From Luteimonas fraxinea (lineage in GTDB: Bacteria > Pseudomonadota > Gammaproteobacteria > Xanthomonadales > Xanthomonadaceae), in assembly GCF_021233355.1 (NCBI RefSeq), contig NZ_CP089507.1, positions 1,116,001 through 1,180,000 on the forward strand: DNA of 64,000 nt, read 5' to 3'. Made by a program: the position numbers and the translations under genes. Below the pieces are notes generated by a model, which saw nothing but the letters and a program-made list of their open reading frames with translations, made no database searches and had not been told where the DNA came from. Shown here piece by piece: positions 1 through 9,720 of the stretch (positions are counted from its first letter, which is position 1; every line of letters starts with the position of its first letter).

Positions 1-3000
1 GTCCGCATCGACGCGTGCGTTGCCGCCGATCGCGGTGTCGTTGGGGCCGTGGGCATACGCGTTGCCGCCGACAGCGACACCGTTCTGGCCGTTGGCCGCG
101 GCATTCGAACCGACCGCGACCGCATTCGTACCCGCCCCGACACTCGCGTCATCGGTGCCGGTGCCGTCACCGCCGACCGCGACGCGATCGTTGGTGCCGT
201 CGCCGGCTTCGATCACCGTCTCGACCGCGCCGACGCGCTGCTTCAGCTGGGTAATTTCGGTGTTGAGTGCACCGAAGGTCGCCTCGATGCCGGCGTAGTT
301 GCTGCCCTGGATCGAGTAGCTGGGCGTCGAGATCGTCCCGAACGCCGTGTCCACCATCGAACCGCCGCCCAGTGCGTCCGCAACACTCTGCAGGCCGGCA
401 TTGAGGCTTTCGCCAGCGCCGTCGGAGATCCGACGGAGCTGGGCCAGGTTCACCGCATCGGTATCTTCGGTACCTTCCGCCACGTTGACGATCTGGCGCT
501 CGCTTCCGCTCGCACCCACCGACACCGTGTTGGCGCGATCCGCCACGGCGCCTTGACCCAGCGCCACGCTGTTGTCCGCGCTGGCGACTGCGGTCTGGCC
601 GACTGCAGTGCTGTTGAGGCCCGAGGCTGCAGCCTGGCGACCCAGCGCCGTGCTGTTGTCGCCGGTGGCGGCCGCCTGGTTGCCGACTGCCGTGGACAGT
701 GCGCCCGTGGCATCCGAATCCCAGCCGATCGCAGTCGCACCGCGACCGCTGGAGATCGCAAGCGCGCCGATCGCCGTCGAATGGAAGCCAGACGCGTTGG
801 CCGCCTGACCGAACGCTGCCGATTCTTCATCGCTGGCCGATGCGCCTTGGCCGACCGCCGTCGTCCGCAGCGCGGACGCCGTCGCCGCGCGACCCAGTGC
901 CGTGCTGTTCTCGCCGGTGGCAGAGGCGGAATTGCCCAACGCGGTGGACAGCGCGCCGGATGCCGTCGAATCCCAACCGATCGCGGTCGCGCCGCGACCG
1001 CTGGACTCGGCCAGCGCGCCGATCGCTGTCGAATGGAAGCCCGATGCATTGGCCGCCTGGCCGAATGCCGCAGCCTCCTCATCGCTTGCGGATGCGCCCT
1101 GGCCCACGGCCGTCGAACGAACTCCGGTGGCACTGGAATTCGCACCGACCGCGACCGTGTTCTCTGCGGACGCTTCCGCCAGTTCACCCGCGGCAACCGA
1201 ATTCACACCGCTTGCGGTTGCGCCGACACCCACGTCACCTTCGGCAGGGCTCGCAGCAAAGTAGCGGTTGCCTTCAGCGTCTACGCCCGCGATCGCGCCT
1301 TGCAGCTGATCGAGGTTGACCGCATCGGTTCCTTCCGTCGCAGTTCCGACATTGGTGATCTGACGCTCATTGCCGGCGCTGCCGACCGACACGCTGTCGG
1401 CACGATCTGCCAACGAACCCGCGCCCAGCGCCACGCTGTTGCCGGCGAAGCTCCGGGCCCCGACACCGACCGCAGTGCCGTTCTGCGCCAGCACGATGCT
1501 GTTGCTGCCGACGCTGGTCGCGCCGACGGCGACCGCGTTGACGTTGTAGCCGACCGCCGTCGCATCGTCCTGCGGCGCGAACGCCTGGCTGCCGAGTGCG
1601 GTGGCGCGGTTGCCACTCGCCACCGCGTTGTAACCGAACGCTGAAGCGAACTGCGCGCCATTCGCGTCGAAGATGTTCAACGCGCTCGCACCCGAACCAA
1701 ATGCGGAACCCGTGGCGCCAGCGCGGCTGAAGTAGCCCACCGTGGTGCCGTCCGTCCCACGCGACTCGGCGAACTCGCCGATGGCCACCGAACGTGCACC
1801 GGCCGCACCACTCAGATGGCCGATCGCCACGCTCGCCGCGCCGGTCGCAGATGCACCGGCGCCGACCGCGACACTGTTCGCGCCACTTGCGACGGCGTCG
1901 TCGCTGCCGTCCTGCGCACCATCCGCCTGGAAATATCGCGCGTTGCCTGCCACCGCATCACTGACTTCGGTGAGCTGATCCAGATTGACCGCATCGGTGC
2001 CCACCGTACCGGCTGCGACATTGGTGATCTGACGCTCGTCGCCCACATCGCCTACCGACACCGTGTTCGCACGATTGGTGAACGCGTTGGCACCAATCGC
2101 GACGCTGTTGGCCGCAGTCGCATAGGCGCTCAGGCCGAGCGCCATCGAGTTCACGCCAGTTGCATACGAATCGCGACCCACCGCGGTGGCGCCGATGGCC
2201 GTGGCCCATGCGAACTGACCCACTGCCGTGGTGTTGTCCGCTGTCGCCCACGCCGTGCCGCCGAGAGCGGTGCTGTTGAGATTGGTCGCACGCGACGCCG
2301 TGCCCAAGGCCACGCTGCTCGCGCCACTGGCAGTCGACGTGTTGCCCACCGCCGTTGCATTCGTGCCGCTCGCCGTTGCCTGGATACCGACTGCCGTGGT
2401 CCGCGTGTTCGATGCAGTCGCGCTGTAACCCAATGCCGTTGCGAAATCACCGCTGGCGGTGCTGAAGCCGCCGTTGGCCGTCGACGCCAGACCGCTCGCG
2501 GTGCTGGTGTAACCCGTTGCCGTCGACTGCGTATTGGTTGCCGAAGCGCGTGCCCCGGTCGCGGTGGCGTACGCACCGGACGCAGTCGCGCCCGCGCCGA
2601 AGGCCGACGCGCCATCCGCATTGGCGGTGGTCTGCACGGTCACGGTCGCACCCTGTGCATCGACGAACTCCAGCGTGCCGCCGACCGCGGTCGCAGAGTT
2701 GGCCGTTGCGGAGGCGCCGTAACCCGATGCCGTCGCGAACTGGCCATCCGCCTGCGCACCAGCGCCATACGCCGACGCGCCCAGACCGAAGGCATTGGCG
2801 CCTTCACCGGATGCAGTTGCGAAATCGCCTTCGGCGTAGGCACCGACATCACCATCGGGGTCGCCCGTGCCGGTGGCCGCAAAGTACTTGTTGTACTGCG
2901 TGGCCTCTTCCAGCTGATCGACATTGACCGCATCGGTGCCCTGTGTGCCCGCGGCCACGTTGGTGATCTGGCGCTCTGCACCGGACTCACCGACCGACAC

Positions 3001-6000
3001 GCTGTTCGCGCGATCCGCGACGGATCCGGCACCCAGTGCGACGCTGTTCTCGGCGCTGGCATATGCGCCGTAGCCGAACGCCGACGCGTCGTCGGCCTCC
3101 GCCCAGGACGCCGCACCTACCGCGGTCGAGTTCTCACCATCGGCGCTGCTGATCCAGCCCAGTGCGGTGGCGTAATCACTGGTAGCCCAGGCACCGGAAC
3201 CGAAGGCGGACGCGCCTTCGCCGGACGCACGGACCGGGATGAATCCGAAGGCCGTACCGCCCACTGCGACGCTTTCCAGACCAGTCGCTTCGCTGTACTC
3301 GCCGACGGCAACGCTGCTGACGCCCGAGGCCCGTGCGGCGATACCGACTGCAGTGGCGTAATCGGCGCCCGCTTCGGCACCGTAACCGAGCGCAGTCGCG
3401 CCGAAGCCTGAAGCAGCGGAATAGCTGCCGTACGCCGATGCCGCATTCTCGGAGGCATTACTGCGGAAACCGGTCGCCGTCGCCTGCTGACCCGACGCTG
3501 CGGCTTCGGTGCCCACGGCCGAGGCATAGGCGCCGGTCGCCTGCGCGCTGCTGCCGATGGCCGCCGCGCCAATTTCACTGGCATACGCCGAGCTGCCGAC
3601 CGCGACGCTCAACTCACCGGCGGCTTCGCTGTACGAACCCATTGCCAGCGCGTTGGTCGTGCTGGCCAGCGCGTTGAAGCCGACGGCGGTGGCGTAGTCG
3701 GCCTGCGCCATGGCACCACTGCCCAGCGCCGATGCGCCCTCACCGAACGCATCGCTCGACGCACCGATGGCCGTTGTGTAGTCGCCATCGGCGTAGGCGT
3801 TCGAGCCTGCAGCCGTGGCGTCTTCGCCGTTGACCAGCGCCTCGCCGTCACCGCTTGCGCGGAAGTATTGGTTGTAGGCCGTGGCGTCTGCCAGCTGACC
3901 GACGTTCACCGCATCCGTCGTCTCCGTACCGGCGGCGACATTGGTGATCTGACGTTCGTTGCCTGCCGAACCCACCGACACGCTGTCGTCCCGATCCGCA
4001 ACCGAATCCGCGCCCAGCGCCACGCTGTTCACCGCGGACGCCTCGGCAAAGTTGCCAAGCGCCGTGCTGTTCTCGCCCGATGCAACCGCCGCACCGCCGA
4101 GTGCGGTAGCGAAGTCGCCGGATGCCTCTGCGGCCGCGATGCCGAAGAATGCACCACCCACTGCAACGCTGTTGTAACCGGATGCGGTCGCTGCCTGACC
4201 GACCGCGGTGCTGTACAGACCGGACGCCGTGCTGTCCGCACCCAATGCCACGCTGCTGGTGCCGGACGCGGTGCTGGCATTGCCGAACGCCGAGCTGTTG
4301 GCACCGGTCGCGGCCGCATTGCCACCCACGGCCGTCGCGTAGATACCGGATGCTTCCGCGCGGAAGCCGAAGGCTGCGGCTTCCTCGGCACTGGCGATGC
4401 TCTCTGCACCGACTGCGGTAGCGACTTCGCCGGACGCATCGGCGAAGAATCCGACCGCCATCGCTTCGACGCCAGACGCTTCCGCCAACGCGCCGCTGGC
4501 CAGCGCACCGTCGCCACTGGCGACCGCACCGGCGCCGGTCGCGGTCGACAGTTCGCCGCTCGCCAGACTCTCGGCGCCCAAGGCGACGGCGTACTCACCG
4601 TTGGCCTCGGCCGTTGCGCCGATCGCGATCGCATTGGCCGCCGATGCGGTGGCGTTAAAGCCGATCGCGGTAGCGAGATCGGCGCCCGCGAACGCACCGC
4701 TGCCGAATGCGGAAGCACCATCACCTAGTGCATTGCTGGCATCGCCGGCCGCGGTCGCGTTGAGGCCGTCAGCGAAGGCGCCGACATCGTCCGCCGCATC
4801 TGCGTTGTTGCCGGTCGCCGCGAAGTACTTGTTGTACTGCGTAGCCGTTTCCAGCTGATCCAAATTCACCGCATCGGTGCCCTCTGTGCCAGCGGCGACA
4901 CTGGTGATCTGACGCTCGCTGCCGACATCACCGACTGACACGGTATTCGCCCGCGTCGCGGTGGAGTTGGCGCCCAACGCAACGCTGTTCACACCACGCG
5001 CGGTGGAGTAGTAGCCCAGCGCGAGGCTGTCGGCGCCGCTGGCCCAGGACTCGCTGCCGATCGCGGTGGCATTGGTACCTGCTGCATAGGCGAAGTAGCC
5101 GACCGTCGTACTGCCGTCGCCTTCTGCGGCGCTGAGGGTGCCAAGTGCCGTGCTGTTGTTGCCCGACGCCACGGTGCCCGCACCAAACGCTGCAGCGTTG
5201 TCACCCGACGCGGAGGTCGACACCAGGAGGCCAAAGCCGGGGATCAGATCGGCAGGTCCGCCAACAGCGACGCTACTGGCGCCGCTGGCGGTCGCCTGCG
5301 AGCCGATCGCCGTCGCGAAATCGGCAGATGCCGTCGACACGGCACCCAATGCCAACGACTGATCGCCGATCGCGCTAGCACCTACGCCGACTGCCGCCGA
5401 AGCAAAGCCCGATGCGTCCGCACTCGCGCCGACAGCCGTCGCGGCCACGCCTGCGCTGGTCGCTGATGTCTCGACAGGTGCGCCACCGAGCCTCAGCAGA
5501 GGATTGCCGTCTTCGTCGACCGCATTGCCGCCGATCGCGACGCTGGCAGGCCCATCGGCCTGCGCGCCAGCACCGAGCGCTGCACTGTTCTGACCGAATG
5601 CAGTCGCGTTGAAACCGACCGCGGTCGAGTTCGTCGACTGCGCGGTCGCGCCGCTGCCGAAGGCCGAAGCCCCATCGGCATTGGCGCTGCTGGAAGCACC
5701 GATTGCGGTGCTGTAGTCACCTTCGGCGTAAGCATCCGAGCCGGATGCCGTGGAATCCGTACCCAGCGCGTATGCCTCGCCCTCGCCTGTTGCGCGGAAG
5801 TACTTGCTGTTGGCGGTTGCCTCATCCAACTGACCTAGATTCACCGCGTCCGTCGCTTCAGTACCGGCCGCGACGTTGGTGATCTGGCGTTCGTTGTCGA
5901 CGCTGCCGACCGACACGCTGTTCTCGCGATCCGCGATCGAATCCGCGCCAAGTGCGACGCTGTTCACCGCGGACGCCTCGGCGAAGTTGCCGAGTGCCGT

Positions 6001-9000
6001 GCTGTTCTCACCCGATGCAACCGCAGCACCGCCGAGTGCGGTAGCAAAGTCGCCGGATGCCTCCGCAGCCGCGAGGCCGAAGAACGCACCACCCACCGCC
6101 ACGCTGTTGTAACCGGTCGCCGTCGCCGAAGCCCCGACCGCCGTGCTGTATTCACCCGATGCGTTGCTGTCTGCACCCAATGCAACACTGCTCGAACCGG
6201 AGGCCGCGCTCGCGTTGCCGAATGCCGAGCTGTTGAGGCCGGACGCCGCCGCGCCACCACCAACTGCCGTGGCGTAGTCGTCGGTGGCCTGTGCGCCGTA
6301 CCCAAACGCTGCCGACTCGGCACCGCTCGCGGCACTCTCGGCGCCGACCGATGTCGCGGTCTCGCCGGTCGCGGCAGCCGCATACCCCACAGCGACCGAC
6401 TCGATGCTGCTCGCTTCGGACAGGCCGCCCACGGCGACGCTGCCTTCGCCGCTCGCGCTGGAGTTCATGCCGATTGCGGTGGATGCCGCTTCGATCGCGA
6501 AGGCGCCACTGCCGAATGCCGATGCCCCGTCAGCGCCTGCGTACGCACTTTCGCCCGCTGCCGTGGCGTACTCGCCATCGGCTGCAGCGGCGTTGTCGTT
6601 GTCGACGCCACCGGTCGCGGTGAAGTACTTGCTGGTTTCTTCCGCGACGTCGGCCAGGGCGTCCAGCTGCGCCAGATTCACTGCGTCGGTCGCCTGTGTA
6701 CCCGCGGCGACGTTGACGATCTGACGTTGATTGGTCGCCGTACCCACCGACACGGTGTTCGCCCGGTTGGCGAGCGCATTAGCGCCGAGGGCTACGCTGT
6801 TAGCCGCTGACGCATAAGCACCCAGTCCGAGCGCAGTCGCACTTACGCCCGTTGCATAGGAGTCCTGACCCAGCGCAGTCGTGCCCGCACCGGTCGCCCA
6901 TGCAAATTCACCGACCGCAGTCGCGTTGGCACCGGTCGCCCAGGCGAACTCGCCAAGCGCCGTCGCGTTCGCCGCAGTTGCACGCGAACCGCTACCGACT
7001 GCAGTCGCGTAGAGGCCCGTTGCACTGGCACCCGCACCGACCGCCACGCTGTTCGCGCCGGTCGCCGCACTTTCCGTACCGACCGCGGTAGAGAAATCGC
7101 CCGTTGCATTAGCCACCGCACCGAAGGCCGACGCCTGCGCGCCGGTTGCAGCCGCACCCACACCTGCCGCCGTCGAGGCGAAGCCAGAAGCGTCGGCGCT
7201 CGCGCCCAACGCGGTGCCGCCTACACCCGCGCTCGCTGCGCCGGTTTCGATCGGGTTGCCATCGGCATCAATCAGCAGCGGATTGCCGTTCTCATCAACA
7301 GCCTGACCGCCGACTGCGACGCTTCCTGCGCCGTCCGCCTGCGCCAAGGCGCCAAGCGCGACGCTGTTCTGGCCTTGCGCGGAGGCGTTGTAACCAACCG
7401 CCGTCGCGTAGTCGGCCTGCGCGGCCGCGCCGCTGCCGATTGCCGAAGCACCGACGCCGTAGGCGTCGCTTGATGCACCCAAGGCGGTGCTGTAATCACC
7501 ATCTGCAAACGCATTTGAGCCGACTGCCGTGGCGTCATCGCCGGACGCGAACGCCTGGCCGTCACCCGTCGCCTGCACGTAGTCGAGCTGTGCCGTCGCA
7601 TCTTCCAACTGCCCCAAATTCACCGCATCGGTGATCTCGGTACCGTCGGCCACATTCGTGATCTGACGCTCACCGCCGGCCGAACCGACCGACACGCTGT
7701 TCTCGCGGTCCGCGACCGAGAACGCGCCGATGGCGACGCTGCCGGCTGCCGAAGCCTCGGCGAACAGACCCAGTGCCACGCTTTCGTCGCCCGAGGCGAC
7801 CGCGACCGTACCGATCGCCGTGCTGAAGTCACCCGACGCGCCGCTGTCGGCACCGACGGCCAGACCGAGCACACCCGATGCGCTGCTTGCGTTGCCGACC
7901 GCTGTGCTGTTGAAGCCACTGGCATCGGCGTTGGCACCGATGGCGGTCGTGAAATCGCCACCTGCCGATGCACCCAGACCAAATGCCGCGCCCTGCGAAC
8001 CCGCCGCGTTGCTTTCCGCGCCAATCGCAGTCGCACCCTCGCCCGACGCATCAGCTGCATAGCCGACGGCCGTCGCTTCAGCGCCCGAGGCATCGGCGAG
8101 CGCGCCTGTGGACACACTGCCGTCACCGGACGCGGACGCACCTGCACCCGCCGCAACGGCGTTGTCACCCGTGGCACTGGCGTCGTCGACACCCGTCGCC
8201 TGGAAATGACGCACCGAGGCTTCTGCTGCGTCTGCTACCGCGTCGAGCTGCGCCAGGTTCACGGCATCACTCGCCTGCGTACCCGCGGCCACATTCGTGA
8301 TCTGGCGCTGGGCATCCGCGGTGCCGACCGAAACGGTATTCGCACGATCGGCAACCGAGTTGTGGCCGAGCGCCACGCTGCCGTTGGCGCTGGCGACCGC
8401 ACCGCGACCCAGCGCGGTCGAACGCACCGCCTCGGCGCTGGCCGAGGTGCCGAGCGCGACCGAACCGTCGCCGGACGCGGTGCTGTTGGTACCGACGGCA
8501 GTCGATACGCCGCCGAGCGCCTGGCTGCCGCGACCGAGTGCGACAGCGGAGCTGCCGCCTGCAATCGCAGCGGTGCCGATCGCGGTCGAGTTGAGGCCCG
8601 ATGCATTCGAGAGCGCGCCGAAGGCGGCCGCATTGGTGTCGACCGCATTGGCGCCGCGACCGACCGCCGAGCTGTTGGTGGCCGTGGCGTTGCTGCCGGT
8701 GCCCAGAGCGGTGGTGTTGGTTTCCGATGCAGTGCTGTTGACGCCGACCGCTGCGGCATTGGCGCCGCTGGCCGTGGCGTTGCGACCGAGCGCGGTCGAG
8801 GCGTTACCGGTCGACTGGGCGTTGTTGCCGACCGCCGTGGCGTTGTCGCCGGTGGCATTGGCGCGGGCGCCAACTGCCGTAGCGCGCAGACCGCTGGCGA
8901 TGGCGGCACGGCCGAATGCGGTCGATGCAGCGCCGGTTGCCTGCGCGCCCACACCGCACGCCGTGCTGTCCGCCCCGACGGCCGTGCCGATCGGATTTCC

Positions 9001-9207
9001 ATTGGCGTCACAAACGGCTTGCGCCAGGGCCATGGGTGAGGCCATGCCGAACAGCATCAGGCTCAGGGCGATTGCAAGCGGCGAACGGCCGTGCGCAGCG
9101 GCGCCACCGCCGTCACATGCGCCAGCGCTGTCGCTGGATGCCAGCTCGGAGGCGACCACCACCTGGCCCAGCGACTTGTTCCATACCTTGCGATAGATGC
9201 GATTCAT
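1..9207 (-). CDS. Giant YadA-like trimeric autotransporter adhesin, C-terminus outside window
   Basis: The frame is open from the ATG at 9207 to base 1 (3069 codons) with no stop, so the stalk end and membrane anchor lie outside the window. The start has a GAGGGG ribosome site. Residues 1-25 (MNRIYRKVWNKSLGQ...) match the extended signal peptide region of type V secretion proteins. A hydrophobic stretch at about 43-60 and an ALAQA cleavage site follow. The rest is head repeats of about 14 residues (AVG/ALG.. plus A(T/S)G/ASG..), as in YadA-type beta-roll heads, broken by ten necks with RQITNVA and DAVN..QL signatures. It should form a homotrimeric surface fibre for attachment or biofilm. No stalk coiled coil or anchor is visible here. 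Family call is confident; target and total size are unknown. Confidence 0.93.
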   Translation of the reverse strand, partial: MNRIYRKVWNKSLGQVVVASELASSDSAGACDGGGAAAHGRSPLAIALSLMLFGMASPMALAQAVCDANGNPIGTAVGADSTACGVGAQATGAASTAFGRAAIASGLRATAVGARANATGDNATAVGNNAQSTGNASTALGRNATASGANAAAVGVNSTASETNTTALGTGSNATATNSSAVGRGANAVDTNAAAFGALSNASGLNSTAIGTAAIAGGSSAVALGRGSQALGGVSTAVGTNSTASGDGSVALGTSASAEAVRSTALGRGAVASANGSVALGHNSVADRANTVSVGTADAQRQITNVAAGTQASDAVNLAQLDAVADAAEASVRHFQATGVDDASATGDNAVAAGAGASASGDGSVSTGALADASGAEATAVGYAADASGEGATAIGAESNAAGSQGAAFGLGASAGGDFTTAIGANADASGFNSTAVGNASSASGVLGLAVGADSGASGDFSTAIGTVAVASGDESVALGLFAEASAAGSVAIGAFSVADRENSVSVGSAGGERQITNVADGTEITDAVNLGQLEDATAQLDYVQATGDGQAFASGDDATAVGSNAFADGDYSTALGASSDAYGVGASAIGSGAAAQADYATAVGYNASAQGQNSVALGALAQADGAGSVAVGGQAVDENGNPLLIDADGNPIETGAASAGVGGTALGASADASGFASTAAGVGAAATGAQASAFGAVANATGDFSTAVGTESAATGANSVAVGAGASATGLYATAVGSGSRATAANATALGEFAWATGANATAVGEFAWATGAGTTALGQDSYATGVSATALGLGAYASAANSVALGANALANRANTVSVGTATNQRQIVNVAAGTQATDAVNLAQLDALADVAEETSKYFTATGGVDNDNAAAADGEYATAAGESAYAGADGASAFGSGAFAIEAASTAIGMNSSASGEGSVAVGGLSEASSIESVAVGYAAAATGETATSVGAESAASGAESAAFGYGAQATDDYATAVGGGAAASGLNSSAFGNASAASGSSSVALGADSNASGEYSTAVGASATATGYNSVAVGGAFFGLAAAEASGDFATALGGAAVASGENSTALGNFAEASAVNSVALGADSIADRENSVSVGSVDNERQITNVAAGTEATDAVNLGQLDEATANSKYFRATGEGEAYALGTDSTASGSDAYAEGDYSTAIGASSSANADGASAFGSGATAQSTNSTAVGFNATAFGQNSAALGAGAQADGPASVAIGGNAVDEDGNPLLRLGGAPVETSATSAGVAATAVGASADASGFASAAVGVGASAIGDQSLALGAVSTASADFATAIGSQATASGASSVAVGGPADLIPGFGLLVSTSASGDNAAAFGAGTVASGNNSTALGTLSAAEGDGSTTVGYFAYAAGTNATAIGSESWASGADSLALGYYSTARGVNSVALGANSTATRANTVSVGDVGSERQITSVAAGTEGTDAVNLDQLETATQYNKYFAATGNNADAADDVGAFADGLNATAAGDASNALGDGASAFGSGAFAGADLATAIGFNATASAANAIAIGATAEANGEYAVALGAESLASGELSTATGAGAVASGDGALASGALAEASGVEAMAVGFFADASGEVATAVGAESIASAEEAAAFGFRAEASGIYATAVGGNAAATGANSSAFGNASTASGTSSVALGADSTASGLYSTAVGQAATASGYNSVAVGGAFFGIAAAEASGDFATALGGAAVASGENSTALGNFAEASAVNSVALGADSVADRDDSVSVGSAGNERQITNVAAGTETTDAVNVGQLADATAYNQYFRASGDGEALVNGEDATAAGSNAYADGDYTTAIGASSDAFGEGASALGSGAMAQADYATAVGFNALASTTNALAMGSYSEAAGELSVAVGSSAYASEIGAAAIGSSAQATGAYASAVGTEAAASGQQATATGFRSNASENAASAYGSYSAASGFGATALGYGAEAGADYATAVGIAARASGVSSVAVGEYSEATGLESVAVGGTAFGFIPVRASGEGASAFGSGAWATSDYATALGWISSADGENSTAVGAASWAEADDASAFGYGAYASAENSVALGAGSVADRANSVSVGESGAERQITNVAAGTQGTDAVNVDQLEEATQYNKYFAATGTGDPDGDVGAYAEGDFATASGEGANAFGLGASAYGAGAQADGQFATASGYGASATANSATAVGGTLEFVDAQGATVTVQTTANADGASAFGAGATASGAYATATGARASATNTQSTATGYTSTASGLASTANGGFSTASGDFATALGYSATASNTRTTAVGIQATASGTNATAVGNTSTASGASSVALGTASRATNLNSTALGGTAWATADNTTAVGQFAWATAIGATAVGRDSYATGVNSMALGLSAYATAANSVAIGANAFTNRANTVSVGDVGDERQITNVAAGTVGTDAVNLDQLTEVSDAVAGNARYFQADGAQDGSDDAVASGANSVAVGAGASATGAASVAIGHLSGAAGARSVAIGEFAESRGTDGTTVGYFSRAGATGSAFGSGASALNIFDANGAQFASAFGYNAVASGNRATALGSQAFAPQDDATAVGYNVNAVAVGATSVGSNSIVLAQNGTAVGVGARSFAGNSVALGAGSLADRADSVSVGSAGNERQITNVGTATEGTDAVNLDQLQGAIAGVDAEGNRYFAASPAEGDVGVGATASGVNSVAAGELAEASAENTVAVGANSSATGVRSTAVGQGASASDEEAAAFGQAANASGFHSTAIGALAESSGRGATAIGWDSTASGALSTALGNSASATGENSTALGRAATASALRTTAVGQGASASDEESAAFGQAANASGFHSTAIGALAISSGRGATAIGWDSDATGALSTAVGNQAAATGDNSTALGRQAAASGLNSTAVGQTAVASADNSVALGQGAVADRANTVSVGASGSERQIVNVAEGTEDTDAVNLAQLRRISDGAGESLNAGLQSVADALGGGSMVDTAFGTISTPSYSIQGSNYAGIEATFGALNTEITQLKQRVGAVETVIEAGDGTNDRVAVGGDGTGTDDASVGAGTNAVAVGSNAAANGQNGVAVGGNAYAHGPNDTAIGGNARVDAD
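630..1133 (-). repeat. 252-bp tandem duplication in adhesin head
   Basis: 630-881 and 882-1133 are adjacent near-copies offset by exactly 252 bp, i.e. 84 codons or six 14-residue head repeats. Shared blocks include GTGGACAG (692 and 944) and AATGGAAGCC (780 and 1032). The offset keeps frame and beta-roll register, as expected from recombination between repeats. Confidence 0.8.
3960..6235 (-). repeat. Paired near-identical head blocks 1,935 bp apart
   Basis: About 340 bp at 3960-4300 and at 5895-6235 are highly similar, offset 1,935 bp (645 codons). Both encode the rare GGAFFG..AAEASGD insert, which departs from the plain 14-residue repeat. The offset contains two neck-to-neck units, so the duplicated unit may have been a two-module block. 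Confidence 0.7.
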
Positions 9208-9249
9208 TTCGAGCCCCTCGAAGTGCTTGGTTTGATTGGAATTTCGGCG

Positions 9250-9289
9250 AAAAAAAAGCCGCAGCGTCGTCGAGCGACCGCTGCGGCTT
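9250..9289 (-). terminator. Intrinsic terminator in the adhesin leader
   Basis: An 11-bp perfect stem (AAGCCGCAGCG with CGCTGCGGCTT, 12-nt loop) is followed on the minus strand by eight Ts. It ends 43 nt before the adhesin ATG. That gap is too short for a complete promoter plus leader, so the hairpin is either inside the adhesin leader (attenuator) or ends a transcript coming from upstream. Confidence 0.75.
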
Positions 9290-9653
9290 CCGGGTGTCTC
9301 AGGCGTTGGCCGTTCCGTACTCCGGAAGCGGCTCTGCAGCGCGGGAACGCGCTACATGAAGGCGGGATGTACGCAACTTGAATCTTCCCCAAACGCCAAA
9401 CTGTGACCCGATACTCCTCCCGGGCAATCCGTGCCGTCAAGCACTGCGAAGCAGATTCGACAGTCCGAACTCGAATATGCCTTGTCCCGAGTCACTTACG
9501 CCTGTATCGAATATTCCAGATTCAATTCAATCTGCATCGTATTGATTTTATTCAACGAAGGCTATTCAGGCCGAGGCTCCAGAGCGTCAGAAAATTCTGA
9601 TAAAACCGCGCCACGGTGGGCTTGCAGGCGCTCAGGGACCTTCAAATGCAGAT
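9290..9653 (-). promoter_or_regulatory. Probable adhesin promoter/leader region
   Basis: No gene is supported in this interval. An AT-richer patch lies at about 9500-9560. A TTGACG hexamer on the minus strand (9440-9435) is followed 17-18 bp later by GAGTAT, a weak sigma-70-like pair. A promoter is needed somewhere here, because purL ends in its own terminator hairpins; the exact site is not resolved. Confidence 0.3.
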
Positions 9654-9719
9654 CGGGCCGGGAGACGTTTGCGTCTCCCGGCCCGACCGGTTTTTGCGAA
9701 AAGTGACGCAGTGCGTCAC
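9654..9719 (-). terminator. purL 3' hairpins
   Basis: Two inverted repeats follow the purL stop. Nearest is GTGACGC/GCGTCAC (9703-9719, 3-nt loop), followed on the minus strand by TTTT. The second is a 14-bp perfect stem (CGGGCCGGGAGACG at 9654-9667 with its complement at 9672-9685, 4-nt loop). Its only T-run lies on the plus strand, so it may act mainly as a stabilising hairpin. Confidence 0.65.
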
Positions 9720-9720
9720 G

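Larger units (their letters stand above)
435..8345 (-). repeat. Ten adhesin neck modules between head-repeat blocks
   Basis: Neck signatures (N(T/S)VSVG, then RQI(T/V)NVA.GT, then DAVN(L/V).QL) occur at about 8245-8340, 7600-7705, 6665-6770, 5825-5930, 4850-4950, 3890-3990, 2910-3010, 1965-2070, 1300-1405 and 435-530. Spacing is about 0.64 to 0.98 kb, so each head block is roughly 180-290 residues. In YadA-family proteins the neck closes a beta-roll head onto the next segment; ten of them in tandem means a beads-on-string fibre. Boundaries are approximate. Confidence 0.85.

Noticed and set aside
49..3411. Two 531-codon open frames on the plus strand (49-1644 and 1816-3411) over the adhesin
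   Set aside because: They are antisense to the adhesin frame. They exist because repeated Ala/Gly/Thr codons leave the other strand free of stops, and they show no domain, signal or ribosome site.
435..8345. Regularly spaced repeats resembling a CRISPR array
   Set aside because: The repeats are in-frame protein modules of variable spacing (about 0.6-1 kb), not short repeats with 30-40-bp spacers.
9204..9440. 78-codon frame ending over the adhesin start (TTG start)
   Set aside because: It runs through the terminator hairpin, has a rare start codon and no ribosome site; more likely leader DNA than a coupled gene.
9654..9685. PurR-like box in the purL 3' hairpin (ACGTTTGCGT)
   Set aside because: It is created by the hairpin loop and lies downstream of purL, so it is not an operator for that gene.
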